A DNA stretch of 64,000 nt from Desulfonatronospira thiodismutans ASO3-1. GTDB lineage: Bacteria > Desulfobacterota > Desulfovibrionia > Desulfovibrionales > Desulfonatronovibrionaceae. A model generated the notes under the pieces. It was not told the DNA's origin. It made no database searches and saw only the letters and a program-made list of their open reading frames with translations. Position numbers and translations under genes: made by a program. Within the stretch, counting starts at the first letter, position 1. The number at the start of each line of letters is the position of its first letter. The DNA lies in NCBI RefSeq assembly GCF_000174435.1, contig NZ_ACJN02000003.1, positions 574,263-638,262 of the forward strand. The letters run 5' to 3'. Shown here piece by piece: positions 43,968-52,764 of this stretch.

Positions 43968-45011
43968 TTAAAATATATACAAATATATGCTGCCGGCCAC
44001 AAAAGCCATGAGTACGGACAGCAGAGCATAGTTGATCACCAGGCGTCTGCCCACTAAGGAGGCCACCCCCAGCATGGAGGGAATGGAGGCCATGGGCGCG
44101 GCTATGAGAAAAGCCAGGGCAGCAGCCGGGGCCATTCCCAGGTCCAGAAGCGCCCGGATGAGAAATATCTCCACCAGGGTCGGTGTATACAGAGGTACTC
44201 CAAGCACGGCTGATAGCCCCACTCCGGTTATGCCGGTCAGGTACTGGGCCACTATTGCCGGTGGCAGAAAAGCGTCCACGTAACTGACCACCAGAAGCCC
44301 CAGGGCAAGATAAGGAACGACCTTTTTCAAAAGATCACCGGCTTCATACAGAGCGTTGCTGCTCTTCCGGGCAAAGCTTTCCCTGTACTCCTGATAATCC
44401 TCCCGGGCCTGGACCGCCATCCCGGCAAAGCGCTCCTCCACCGCCTTTGCGGCCCTGGTCATAGATACCAGGTAACCCACGAGTATGGCCGCGAAAAAGG
44501 CAAAAACCACTCTGGCCACGGCAATCTCTAAGGAAATTATGTCAATGGTGGTTATTATGGCAATAAAATTGGCTGCCGGGGCCATCAACAGAAAGGTCAC
44601 CGCAGGCCCCACACCTGCACCGGCAACAACCAGCCCTCCAAAGATGGGGATCATTGCGCATGAACATACGGTCATGGCCGGAGCCAGCAGGGCCGCCAGG
44701 ACATACGATGAAAAGTTTTTGCTGGTCAGGTACTTTTTCATCTTCTCTTTGGGCACAAAGGCCGCGATCACCCCGCCCAGCATAAAGGCGAAAAGAAGCG
44801 TACCCCAGGCCCTGGTGGCGTAGTTCAGAATATAAACATACGGTATCTCCCACAGTGTATAATCCTGCAGTTCTCCATAGTCATATACCGGAAACAGGTT
44901 ATCGCCTGTTACCGTTTTATAGACCACGGTAAACATTCCAAACAATAAAAGAAACCAGGGCAGAAAAACTGTCTTGAATCCATCTGATAAAGTCTGTCTA
45001 TCCAGGCTCAT
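43968..45011 (-). CDS. Permease of the YraQ/DUF318 (PF03773) family
   Basis: A 347-residue protein with about eight membrane helices in two related halves. It has a conserved Cys pair in PAMTVCSCAMIPIFGGLVVAGAG and the matching second-half GVPLYTPTLVEIFLIRALLDLGMAPAAALAFL. In many anaerobes this permease accompanies a TM0996-like thioredoxin and ArsR in arsenic resistance, possibly exporting organo-arsenic or thio-arsenic species. It follows acr3 by 21 bases. Confidence 0.85.
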   Translation of the reverse strand: MSLDRQTLSDGFKTVFLPWFLLLFGMFTVVYKTVTGDNLFPVYDYGELQDYTLWEIPYVYILNYATRAWGTLLFAFMLGGVIAAFVPKEKMKKYLTSKNFSSYVLAALLAPAMTVCSCAMIPIFGGLVVAGAGVGPAVTFLLMAPAANFIAIITTIDIISLEIAVARVVFAFFAAILVGYLVSMTRAAKAVEERFAGMAVQAREDYQEYRESFARKSSNALYEAGDLLKKVVPYLALGLLVVSYVDAFLPPAIVAQYLTGITGVGLSAVLGVPLYTPTLVEIFLIRALLDLGMAPAAALAFLIAAPMASIPSMLGVASLVGRRLVINYALLSVLMAFVAGSIYLYIF

Positions 45012-45032
45012 AGCCAGCTGCCTCGCTTTAAA

Positions 45033-46223
45033 TTACTTCTTTGTGGATATGGATGGATAAACCCTCTCGCCCACAGCGCATGTACCTTGACCCCCGTAGC
45101 CTGCGTCCTGGGTCTGCAGTCCGTCATCCCGGACCACCCCGCCGAAATACTTTCTCAGAAAATACAGGCTGACATGCACCAGGCCGATGAGCACCGGCAC
45201 TTCAACCAATGGGCCGACAACCGTGGCAAAAGCTATGGGCGAGGCAATGCCGAAAACGGCAATGGCTACGGCAATGGCCAGCTCAAAATTGTTGCCCGAG
45301 GCGGTAAAGGCCAGTGTGGTGCTGCGGCTGTAGTCGGCTCCAAGCCTGGAGGCCATGAAAAAACTGATGAGAAACATGAAAACAAAATAACACGTCAGGG
45401 GAATAGCGATCCAGAGCACGTCAAAGGGTCTATGCACAATCTGCTCTCCCTGCATGCTGAACATGACCACAATGGTGAAAAGCAGGGCAATGAGGGTTAT
45501 GGGGGCGATTTTTGGCACAAATACATTGTCGTACCAGTCATGTCCCTTGATGGGCAGAAGAATCACCCGGCTTAGAATTCCGGCGCCGAAGGGGATGCCC
45601 AGATAGATCATGACACTGGCGAAAATCTCACCAATGGTCACGTCCACCACCATGCCCTCCATTCCGAATAGTGGAGGCAGGACTGTGATGAAAACCCAGG
45701 CGTACAAACCGAAAGCTATAATCTGAAAAACACTGTTCAGGGCCACAAGCCCGGCTGCGTATTCACTGTTGCCCCTGGCCAGGGTGTTCCAGACCAGGAC
45801 CATGGCAATGCATCTGGCAATACCCACCAGGATCAGCCCCACCATATAGTAACCCCAGCGCTCGTCAGGTCCGAAAATAGCCGGGGCTATATAACCGAAA
45901 AACCCCACAGCCAGAGTAAACATGAGTATCGGACCCACAATCCAGTTCTGAAGAAGAGACAGTCCCAGAATTTTAAAATCCGAAAAAACCCGGGGCATGA
46001 GCTCGTATTTCACCTTGGCCAGGGGCGGATACATCATTAGTATCAGGCCGAAGGCTATAAGCAGGTTGGTGTGCTCGCCCACAGTCAGGGCTTCGTTGAA
46101 GGTTTCCACCGGACCCTTGAATAAAAACCCGGTCAATACTCCTACAACCATGGCCGTAAAAATCCAGACCGTCAAAAAACGGTCCAGAACGGACATCTCT
46201 TTACTGACCTTGATTTCAGCCAT
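45033..46223 (-). CDS. acr3: Acr3-family arsenite efflux transporter
   Basis: A 396-residue, ten-helix BASS-superfamily protein with the Acr3 catalytic Cys in [13 protein letters not shown] and Glu in [16 protein letters not shown]. It exports arsenite. ATG 46223 ([11 protein letters not shown]) has GAGG upstream and is preferred to the start at 46244. Confidence 0.93.
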   Translation of the reverse strand: MAEIKVSKEMSVLDRFLTVWIFTAMVVGVLTGFLFKGPVETFNEALTVGEHTNLLIAFGLILMMYPPLAKVKYELMPRVFSDFKILGLSLLQNWIVGPILMFTLAVGFFGYIAPAIFGPDERWGYYMVGLILVGIARCIAMVLVWNTLARGNSEYAAGLVALNSVFQIIAFGLYAWVFITVLPPLFGMEGMVVDVTIGEIFASVMIYLGIPFGAGILSRVILLPIKGHDWYDNVFVPKIAPITLIALLFTIVVMFSMQGEQIVHRPFDVLWIAIPLTCYFVFMFLISFFMASRLGADYSRSTTLAFTASGNNFELAIAVAIAVFGIASPIAFATVVGPLVEVPVLIGLVHVSLYFLRKYFGGVVRDDGLQTQDAGYGGQGTCAVGERVYPSISTKK

Positions 46224-46272
46224 TTTCTTTCCTCTTGGTTTCAAAGTTGATCAGTACCCGGATCCTGCCCGA

Positions 46273-46626
46273 TCATCTACCTCTTTTACTGCATAGTTCT
46301 TCCACGGACATGGACAGGATGAATTTGAGTGTGAGCTTGTCCTTTTCCATTTCCCGGGAATACATAAGCTCCTCTTCTAACCACTGCCTGAGCCTCCCGG
46401 GAAAATCATCCGCCAGCCGGTAATACACCCAGCGGCTGTCCTTGCGGGATGTCACTAAGCCTGCATTCTGGATGACGCTTATATGCCGCGAAACCGTGGC
46501 CGTGGACAGCCCCAGAAGCTCGGTAATCTGGCAGACGCACAACTCCGGCTGCCTGAGAAGAGCCGCGATAATGCGCAAACGATTGCCGTCCGCCAGGGCT
46601 TTGGTCTGTTTCAGAAATTTATCCAT
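46273..46626 (-). CDS. arsR: ArsR-family metalloregulator
   Basis: A 117-residue winged-helix repressor with the As(III)-binding ELCVCQITELLGLS motif on the recognition helix and the dimer core LADGNRLRIIAALL. It should repress the operon of acr3, permease and thioredoxin. ATG 46626 is chosen over an earlier non-ATG start. Its promoter would lie in 46627-46745. Confidence 0.93.
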   Translation of the reverse strand: MDKFLKQTKALADGNRLRIIAALLRQPELCVCQITELLGLSTATVSRHISVIQNAGLVTSRKDSRWVYYRLADDFPGRLRQWLEEELMYSREMEKDKLTLKFILSMSVEELCSKRGR

Positions 46627-46746
46627 AAGTTGATATTTGCACAATAAGCTAAATGACTGAATGAAAATTACAACCTGAAAAAGCGCCTGTCAAGTTTTCG
46701 AAAGTATTTGATTCTGGCTAAGGGGAAAATTGAAATCTGAAACGGG

Positions 46747-46924
46747 GTAACCATTCAGGGGGGTGCCGTAATCGGCCTGGGGACAGTCCCCGCAAGACCT
46801 TGCCTTCACAATCACAAAACTATAAGCGCAAAATTCCGTGATCCTGCCACAGACCTACACAGCGAGGGACAGTCCCCAGGCCTTGTGCCAGTAATCAACA
46901 CCGAGGGCCCCCCTGAATGGTTAC
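46747..46924. mobile_element. MITE-like element with GTAACCATTCAGGGGGG ends
   Basis: Perfect 17-bp terminal inverted repeats at 46747-46763 and 46908-46924 bound 178 bases. An inner inverted repeat GGCCTGGGGA / TCCCCAGGCC is included. The right 40 bases match the element at 58501-58576. No coding potential. Confidence 0.85.
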
Positions 46925-47023
46925 GAAACGGGCATTGCGAGGGACCTTACGGCAGTGCACAATGCCCGGATTTTGGAGGAGTTATTGGCAGTTTTTTGAT
47001 TGCAGCTTTTTAAATTGACTTCT

Positions 47024-47293
47024 TTAAGCTGGGACAGCATGGCTATCAACTTTTTTGCCATGGCCTTGACTCCTGGCATAAAGGGACTGCACCAGCATCT
47101 CCAGCATCCTGTCATGCACTCCGTCGCAAGGCTGCTCCATTACCATCCTGGCCTCATCCGGGGTAAAATCATACCCCTTTTCCCGGGCAATATCCATTAT
47201 TTCCATGGAATCCCGGCACCTGGCCAGCCTTGAATGCAGACCCGTGTCTTTCTGAACCAGTTCCAGAAATGCCTTTGCGGACTGAATAGACAT
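47024..47293 (-). CDS. Nif11-domain small protein
   Basis: An 89-residue protein whose N-terminal part (MSIQSAKAFLELVQKDTGLHS...MEIMDIAREKGYDFTPDEA) is a good Nif11 domain. Nif11 proteins include RiPP leader peptides, but no double-Gly cleavage site, Cys-rich core or maturase is seen here, so it may be a stand-alone helical protein. A perfect AAAGGAGG precedes the ATG. Confidence 0.8.
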   Translation of the reverse strand: MSIQSAKAFLELVQKDTGLHSRLARCRDSMEIMDIAREKGYDFTPDEARMVMEQPCDGVHDRMLEMLVQSLYARSQGHGKKVDSHAVPA

Positions 47294-47801
47294 GTCACAC
47301 CTCCTTTGTTTTGCCAGGCCTTGCAGATAGTTTTCATCCGGAAACGGTTCTTTTTCCTTTTGGCGGCGTCACTCTGCACAATTATTCGTCACCGTATTAA
47401 GATACGCCTCCTCATAATTGCTTGATTTCCTTGCCAAAAGAAAAAAATCCTCGTTTCCGGAAAGAAAACCAATGGCTTCGACATCCGGAAAGAAAGACTT
47501 TCCGGATGGAAACCAGATAGCGTCCTGGATTCATACAGATTACCCCCGATCATATTCAGTGGCTATAAATAAAAGTTTTTCCATGGCTTTGTTTCATGGT
47601 CGGCATGTAGGGTGTAAAAAGCTTGGATTGTGATATTAAGCACTTTTATACACCCATAAGTTTTTTTAATTTGACCCTCACGTATAGGGTATCTAATTAA
47701 ATAATAAACAACAATCTTTGGTTGGCCAGATCATAAGCTCATTTTTTTCGAAACGGCATAAAAAATTTGCAACCGGAAAACCCAATAAGGAGGAAGGTAT
47801 T
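47294..47801. other. Intergenic region upstream of the split-Soret-like gene
   Basis: No gene seen in about 500 bases. It holds a half copy (TTTTCATCCGGAAA near 47327) and a full hairpin (47482-47508, arms CATCCGGAAAG / CTTTCCGGATG) of the same REP-like family seen at 31255 and 43335. The AT-rich stretch 47640-47790 is the likely promoter region. Confidence 0.5.
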
Positions 47802-48626
47802 ATGCAAGGCCAAGGAACACAAAATTCCAGGAGAAGTTTTTTAAAGGGCATGGGCACCACCATGGCCGGGGTGGCTGTTGCCGGAACCATGGGTTTCGCC
47901 AGCCATTCCCTGCTGGGAGCCGGCCAGGCCAGCGCAGCCCTTTCCGGTGATTTCCCCTACAAAAAGCTGGATAAGGACATTGCCGCGGAAATGGCCTTCA
48001 AGGCCTACATGGAAAAAGGGGGCTGAGGACCTGGAGCAGCCGACGGTCTGTTCGGCTATCTGGCCCAGGAAGTAGGCGAGCCCTACACCCATTTCCCCAT
48101 TTCCATGTTCTGGGTCTTTTCATCCGGGGTACGCACCGGCTGGGCCTCCATCTGTGGAGCCCTGGTACCGCCCCTGGCACTTATCGGGGCCATGCCCGTG
48201 GACAACCAGATCAAAGGCAAGCTGTGCGATGAACTCATGGCCTGGTACATGAAGTTTCCCTTCCCCGAATACCAGCCCGCAGGCATGGACCTGCCTAAAG
48301 TACCCGTGGACTCCAGCCTGTGTCACGTCTCTGTGACCAAGTGGATGAAGGAAGCAGGCGTAGCCCGCGGCTCAGAGGAAAGAAAACACAGATGCGGCGG
48401 CCTGACTTCGGATTGTGTGATAAAAACTGTGGAGATGCTCAATAAGCTGGCTGATGAAGGCGCTTTTGAAGTGACCAGCAAGCCTCACGAATCAGTGGAA
48501 AGCTGTATGCGCTGCCACGACAACATGCAGCCCTACACCCACGGCAAGGAAAACTGCAACGCCTGTCACGCCATGGAACCGGTAAGCATTGATGAATGCG
48601 AACAGCATGTGGACTGGCTCAGATAA
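47802..48626 (+). CDS. Split-Soret-like diheme cytochrome c with predicted selenocysteine
   Basis: ATG 47802 (GGAGGAAGG upstream) opens a frame broken only by TGA 48024-48026 (residue 75) and ending at TAA 48626, 274 residues with Sec. Tat signal SRRSFLKGMG; then KGG-U-GPGAADGLFGYLAQEVGEPY and GVRTGWASICGALVP, the C-GCAxxG-C-C pattern of split-Soret cytochromes, where the UGA position is normally Cys; then CMRCH and CNACH heme motifs near the end. A hairpin with loop GGTCT, like that of the E. coli fdhF SECIS, starts 11 bases after the UGA. It is a periplasmic redox protein of unknown partner. Confidence 0.88.
48024..48057 (+). promoter_or_regulatory. UGA (Sec) codon and SECIS-like hairpin in split-Soret gene
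   Basis: UGA 48024-48026, 11-base spacer, stem AGCCGA (48038-48043) with TCGGCT (48052-48057), an inner C-G pair closing the loop GGTCT, one bulged T. Confidence 0.8.
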
Positions 48627-48680
48627 ACTTAAACTGAATTATTGCCCCCTTCTAAACCTGAAACATCAAAAAGCACATCC

Positions 48681-48716
48681 TGGAGGTCCGGCAAGACAAA
48701 CACTGGACCTCCAAAA
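48681..48716 (+). terminator. Hairpin after the split-Soret-like gene
   Basis: TGGAGGTCC pairs with GGACCTCCA around a 15-base loop, followed by AAAATTT. Probable terminator. The rest of 48627-48964 has no convincing gene. Confidence 0.6.
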
Positions 48717-48964
48717 TTTCAAAGCGGCTGCACGTCAGCTTTTCTGCTGCTGAACATGCTGCGTACAGATCAAGACAATTCTCTTGACTGCCTCCTCTGC
48801 GTCCAGCGCGGACCGGATGATTTTTCCTCCATCCCTCCGGGAAATGATGCCGGTCCGCGCGAAACGCAGGTATTCCTGTAAAACCGGGATTCTTTTTTAT
48901 GGACACAGGGCTTCAGGGCTGCTATACAAAAGGTTGCAACCAAACCCCGGAAAAAGGGGGGACA

Positions 48965-49912
48965 ATGGAACTCAACCTTTATGCCTTGAAGACCTTCAAG
49001 GAAGTGGTGGATCAGAAGAGTTTTTCCAAGACCGCAGCCAGACTGTACCTGACTCAACCCGCTGTAAGCCTCCAGATCCAGGCCCTGGAAAACTATTTTC
49101 AAGCACCCCTTCTGATAAGGGAAAAAGGCAGGATAAAACTCACCCAGGAAGGCGGGACTGTTTACGAATACGCCGTCAAACTGGAAACACTGCAGGCAGA
49201 ACTGTTTCAGAGCATGGACCGGCATGCAGACAGGCTCATGGCCACACTGCGCCTGGGCACCTGCTTTATTGCCGGGGAATACCTCTTTCCGGACATCCTC
49301 AAGTCCCTTCAGAACAAATACCCTGATACGCGGGTGGCCCTGAGCGTCCTCAAATGCGAAAAAATCTTTCAGGGACTTTTAAACGGTATTTTTGATCTGG
49401 GGATTACCGGAGTAGACCCCCGGAACAAAGGCCTGCAGTCCAAAGAGATAGGCCGCGCCCCCCTTGTTTTGTTCAAGAGTCCCAACCAGGGAACAGACTC
49501 AGGACCGGTCTCAGTAAAGGATCTTCTGGAAACCCCCGTGGTCTTAAGAGAGGAAGGGGCAGGAATTCACAAGGAATTTACAGACTTTTTAAGGACCCAG
49601 CGCCTGACGCTGAAGCACTTCAAGCATGTGTGCCTTTCTGAGAGCAACCAGGCCATAAAATCAATGGTCAAGGCGGGCATGGGTTTCTCCCTTATGCCCG
49701 AATTCATGGTCCGCCAGGAACTGCAGGATAAAGAAGTTATCCCCATGGAACTTGAAGAAGGCGGTCTGGAGCAGGGATTTTACATGGTTTACCGCAAGCA
49801 GGAAGGCCTACCGGAAATCATGTACAACCTTATAGATTATATCGCCCTGAAGATAAACAAAAACATCACCCCTGCAGGCCGGGAACCCTTAATAGAAGAA
49901 GACCGGGCTTAA
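48965..49912 (+). CDS. LysR-family transcriptional regulator
   Basis: A 315-residue LTTR: N-terminal helix-turn-helix (LKTFKEVVDQKSFSKTAARLYLTQPAVSLQIQALE) and a C-terminal co-inducer domain of the CysB/CysL-like size. It resembles LysR proteins controlling sulfur or CO2-fixation genes in general form, but no target can be named. AAAAGGGGGG precedes ATG 48965. It is transcribed away from the redox operon at 49951-52549, a possible target. Confidence 0.88.
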   Translation: MELNLYALKTFKEVVDQKSFSKTAARLYLTQPAVSLQIQALENYFQAPLLIREKGRIKLTQEGGTVYEYAVKLETLQAELFQSMDRHADRLMATLRLGTCFIAGEYLFPDILKSLQNKYPDTRVALSVLKCEKIFQGLLNGIFDLGITGVDPRNKGLQSKEIGRAPLVLFKSPNQGTDSGPVSVKDLLETPVVLREEGAGIHKEFTDFLRTQRLTLKHFKHVCLSESNQAIKSMVKAGMGFSLMPEFMVRQELQDKEVIPMELEEGGLEQGFYMVYRKQEGLPEIMYNLIDYIALKINKNITPAGREPLIEEDRA

Positions 49913-49950
49913 TGCCCGCCTTGCAGTTCGCCCGCACACGACCCTGCTGA

Positions 49951-50283
49951 TCATGGGCCGGTCTTTTCAAATACATAAGTGCCGGCCTCTGGCAGTTCTA
50001 TTACAAATCCACTGTCACTCAATTCCCCGATTATGACCCCGCCGGTTTCCGTATGCAGCCAGATCTCGCCTTCCCGGACACTCCAGCGAAAACTCACAGA
50101 ATCCCTGGGGGTTTCCCATGTGCCTTTCCTGTCCTCCTGGAGTTCAATGGTGGAGCCAGCATCCGGACCGTTCTCTGATACCTCCTGGTATACACCCGGG
50201 ACTTCCGGGGCCTCAGAACAGCCCATAATCAAGACCCCGCCCATCAGAATTACTGCCAGGACAAATATGCATGTTTTGGCCAT
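49951..50283 (-). CDS. Hypothetical lipoprotein (110 aa)
   Basis: A signal peptide with lipobox (LIMGC at about residue 22), then an acidic beta-rich domain (TGGVIIGELSDSGFVIELPEAG) of unknown family. It is the last gene of the minus-strand redox operon, starting 29 bases after the MauE/DoxX gene. The function is unknown. Confidence 0.7.
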   Translation of the reverse strand: MAKTCIFVLAVILMGGVLIMGCSEAPEVPGVYQEVSENGPDAGSTIELQEDRKGTWETPRDSVSFRWSVREGEIWLHTETGGVIIGELSDSGFVIELPEAGTYVFEKTGP

Positions 50284-50312
50284 GACACGCCTTCCTTGCT
50301 TTATTGTACTGT

Positions 50313-50801
50313 TTATATCCTGCGCAACAGGGCCAGGAACCTGTTTTCCAGGTGGAACATACGGTCAAAGTAATAAATGTGCACGATCATGCCCAGCCAG
50401 ATGACATCGCGGAGTACTGTATGCCAGCCGATAAGCTCATCCGAGGTGCTGAAGCATCCGCAGCTTATGGGCGTATCCTGAATTACATTTATCACCAGGG
50501 CCACTGTAAACATGACCATCATGCCTCCGATGATGACCGTCACAGCCTTGGCCCGGAATCCGATTATAAGCATGAGCCCGCAGATGAGCTCCAGCCAGGG
50601 CATGGTCACAGCCAGAAAATTCACAGCCCAGTAAGGCACAAGCTGGTAGTTGGCGATGGTCTCGGCGAACTCCACGGCATAATTGATCTTGTACAGGCTG
50701 GCGTAGACAAAAAGCCCCCCGATATAAAGCCTGAAGATAAAGGCCAGCTCCTTACTGGTGAGTAGCCGCAGCATGAAGTTGTAAACAGTCTTTGTGCTCA
50801 T
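50313..50801 (-). CDS. MauE/DoxX-like membrane protein
   Basis: A 162-residue protein with four membrane helices and the MauE/DoxX pattern (LYIGGLFVYASLYKI, MPWLELICGLMLI) plus a Cys pair in ISCGCFST. Such proteins act in disulfide or sulfur redox pathways. It overlaps the end of the GAF-rhodanese gene (ATGA), so the two are coupled. Confidence 0.82.
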   Translation of the reverse strand: MSTKTVYNFMLRLLTSKELAFIFRLYIGGLFVYASLYKINYAVEFAETIANYQLVPYWAVNFLAVTMPWLELICGLMLIIGFRAKAVTVIIGGMMVMFTVALVINVIQDTPISCGCFSTSDELIGWHTVLRDVIWLGMIVHIYYFDRMFHLENRFLALLRRI

Positions 50802-51976
50802 GGCGCTACGGGCATCCCTTTAGCTTTCCATTCACCAAGCCCGCCGGGCATGACCAGAACCCTTTCATGTCCTCGCTCTTCAAGCTCAAAAGCCACTGTT
50901 TCATCATACCGCCTGCTGATGTTTCGGCCGTAGACTATGATCTTCTTTTCCGGATCCAGCTGGGCAAAGTGCATCATGTATATGAAATCGAAAAGATTTG
51001 AGGGCAGGTTGACCGCGTCCCGGATCTTTTCCTGCTCAAAAAACTGGTTGGGCCTGGCATCGACAAATACGGCCCCGTCCTGTTCATAAATTTCTGCCGC
51101 CCTGTCAGTGTCTATCATTTCCGGTTCAGGCAGGGACCATGTGGCCGGAGTCAGGGATACTCCTCCCGGGCTGGTGGTGTTGTAGAGCAGGCTTATGATC
51201 AGAGTAACAGCGACAATGAAAACGAAATCCCAGGCACTGACCCTTTCCAGGCGGGCGGCTTCGCTGTGAATGAGCCCGTGCAGTCTGTCCCTGGTTCTTT
51301 GCAGGATGCTTATGGTTTCATGGCTTTTTTGCAGCTCTTCTATGGTCTGACTAAGCTCCTGGTTCTTGCTCATCAGGTCGGCATTGAGCCTGTGGATTTC
51401 CTCCCTTGAGCGCACCATCTGCAGCGAATCCATGAGCACCTGGCTCAACTGCAGCAGAAAATCCCTGTCAAGGTCAAAATAAATCGACCCGTCCAGCTTG
51501 GGTCCCAGCACCAGGTATCCGAAACACCCCGAATCCAGGTTCCAGCGCACGATAAAACAGGAATCCTCAGGCCAGGGCAGGCGGCTGTCCCGGGCTGCCT
51601 CATGCTCATTAGTGCTGATTACCAGAATCTGCTTGGGCAGAAGTTCATTGTCCCTGTCATCCCGGGCAAGATGCTGCTGCGCCTGCACAAAAGCATCTTC
51701 ACGCAGCCTCTGCACCCTGAAATCATTAAATCCCCGGTAATGCAGGGCGCTCTCCTCCTGCTCATCAAATACAAGCAAAAGGGCCTTGTCAGTACCCACC
51801 GCTCCCATGCACATAAGCAGGAACTGCTCTGCAATCTCACCCCTGTCTTCCAGAAAAAAAAGCTCGCGCAGGTATTCGTTGAGAAGGCGCAGCTGATAGG
51901 CCTGGTATTCCCTCTCCCGCAACTCCTTGTCCCTTTCCGGGACTGCGCTTCTTTCTGCATCAGAGTTTTGCACCAT
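50798..51976 (-). CDS. GAF-like/coiled-coil protein with C-terminal periplasmic rhodanese domain
   Basis: A 392-residue protein: N-terminal cytoplasmic sensor-like region (to about 200), coiled coil (205-245), one membrane helix (about 252-272, DFVFIVAVTLIISLLY), and a rhodanese domain (from about 295, VFVDARPNQFFEQEKIRDAVNLP). The rhodanese active-site loop reads IVYGRNISRRYDE, so the usual catalytic Cys is replaced and the domain is probably a binding module. It lies between the TlpA-like and DoxX-like genes. Confidence 0.8.
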   Translation of the reverse strand: MVQNSDAERSAVPERDKELREREYQAYQLRLLNEYLRELFFLEDRGEIAEQFLLMCMGAVGTDKALLLVFDEQEESALHYRGFNDFRVQRLREDAFVQAQQHLARDDRDNELLPKQILVISTNEHEAARDSRLPWPEDSCFIVRWNLDSGCFGYLVLGPKLDGSIYFDLDRDFLLQLSQVLMDSLQMVRSREEIHRLNADLMSKNQELSQTIEELQKSHETISILQRTRDRLHGLIHSEAARLERVSAWDFVFIVAVTLIISLLYNTTSPGGVSLTPATWSLPEPEMIDTDRAAEIYEQDGAVFVDARPNQFFEQEKIRDAVNLPSNLFDFIYMMHFAQLDPEKKIIVYGRNISRRYDETVAFELEERGHERVLVMPGGLGEWKAKGMPVAP

Positions 51977-51991
51977 AATTTGCTCCAGGCA

Positions 51992-52549
51992 TCATTTTAC
52001 AAGCTCTCTGAGCTTGCCCATCATCTCCCGGGTATCCGGCATGACTCCGCCGTGGGCATAAACCACTTTGCCCTCACGGTTGACCATTATGGTATAGGGA
52101 GTGTCCAGAGAACCTATCTTGCCGGGCAGGATGTACTCATGATCCCCCAGGATGGGATAGGGCGTTTCCCAGGCCTGGTACAGGTGCTCAACCTCCCCGG
52201 GGGAGGCTTCCGGTGCCAGGGTGAATATGTACATACTCTCAGCCAGAGAAGTATTGTCCTGGATGCGGTTGAAAAGACGGTTGAATTCCGGGGCCTGCTC
52301 GTGACAGACCGGGCAGTATACATCCACTACCTTGAACAGGACATATTCCCGGTCAAGGTTGTCCAGGGAAAATGGCTCCATTTTTTCAAGACCCAGCTGC
52401 TCAGCTGCCTCTTGAGTGGCAGGAGCAGGAAATGTAACCCCTTCCAGGCTGTCTCCCTCCTGCACCGAAGCCTTTGACCCCGGAGGTAAAAACAGAAAAG
52501 CGACCATTGCCACGAAAAATACGGTAATGAACTTCATGTTGCTGATCAT
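51992..52549 (-). CDS. TlpA/ResA-like periplasmic thioredoxin
   Basis: A 185-residue exported protein (signal to about residue 28) with a thioredoxin fold, active site VDVYCPVCHEQAPEF (CPVC) and the cis-Pro loop SLDTPYTIMVNREGKVVYAHGG. It is the first gene of a four-gene redox operon (TlpA-like, GAF-rhodanese, DoxX-like, lipoprotein). AAGGAG precedes ATG 52549. Confidence 0.87.
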   Translation of the reverse strand: MISNMKFITVFFVAMVAFLFLPPGSKASVQEGDSLEGVTFPAPATQEAAEQLGLEKMEPFSLDNLDREYVLFKVVDVYCPVCHEQAPEFNRLFNRIQDNTSLAESMYIFTLAPEASPGEVEHLYQAWETPYPILGDHEYILPGKIGSLDTPYTIMVNREGKVVYAHGGVMPDTREMMGKLRELVK

Positions 52550-52631
52550 GGATACTCCTTCTACGTAACTACTTTTCAGTCAATAATTGCAGCATGTCCA
52601 ACCTGCGCATGCATCAAAAAAATAAAGTTTC

Positions 52632-52690
52632 CAGCACGGACTGCTCCCCTCCTTGGTTAAGGAGGGGTTGGGGGTGGTTCGTTCTAAATG
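52632..52690. repeat. CCCCTCCTT hairpin repeat
   Basis: CCCCTCCTTGGTTAAGGAGGGG is a hairpin, followed by a G-rich tail. It is a type of dispersed intergenic palindrome and lies between two minus-strand operons. No gene is seen in 52550-52764. Confidence 0.5.
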
Positions 52691-52764
52691 ACCACTTCCT
52701 TATCCAGTTACTCGCAGGTTTGGACCCGGGTGTGTCCGGGTAAGGTGCTTTTAAAAAAACAATA

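Noticed and set aside
46921-47115. A second minus-strand frame overlapping the Nif11 gene end
   Set aside because: It lacks an RBS and domain, and the Nif11 frame has a perfect RBS. A frameshift extending the Nif11 protein is possible but unsupported.
47740-47775. Sigma-54 promoter upstream of the split-Soret-like gene
   Set aside because: CGGCAT...TTTGCA has GG and GC twelve bases apart, not ten.
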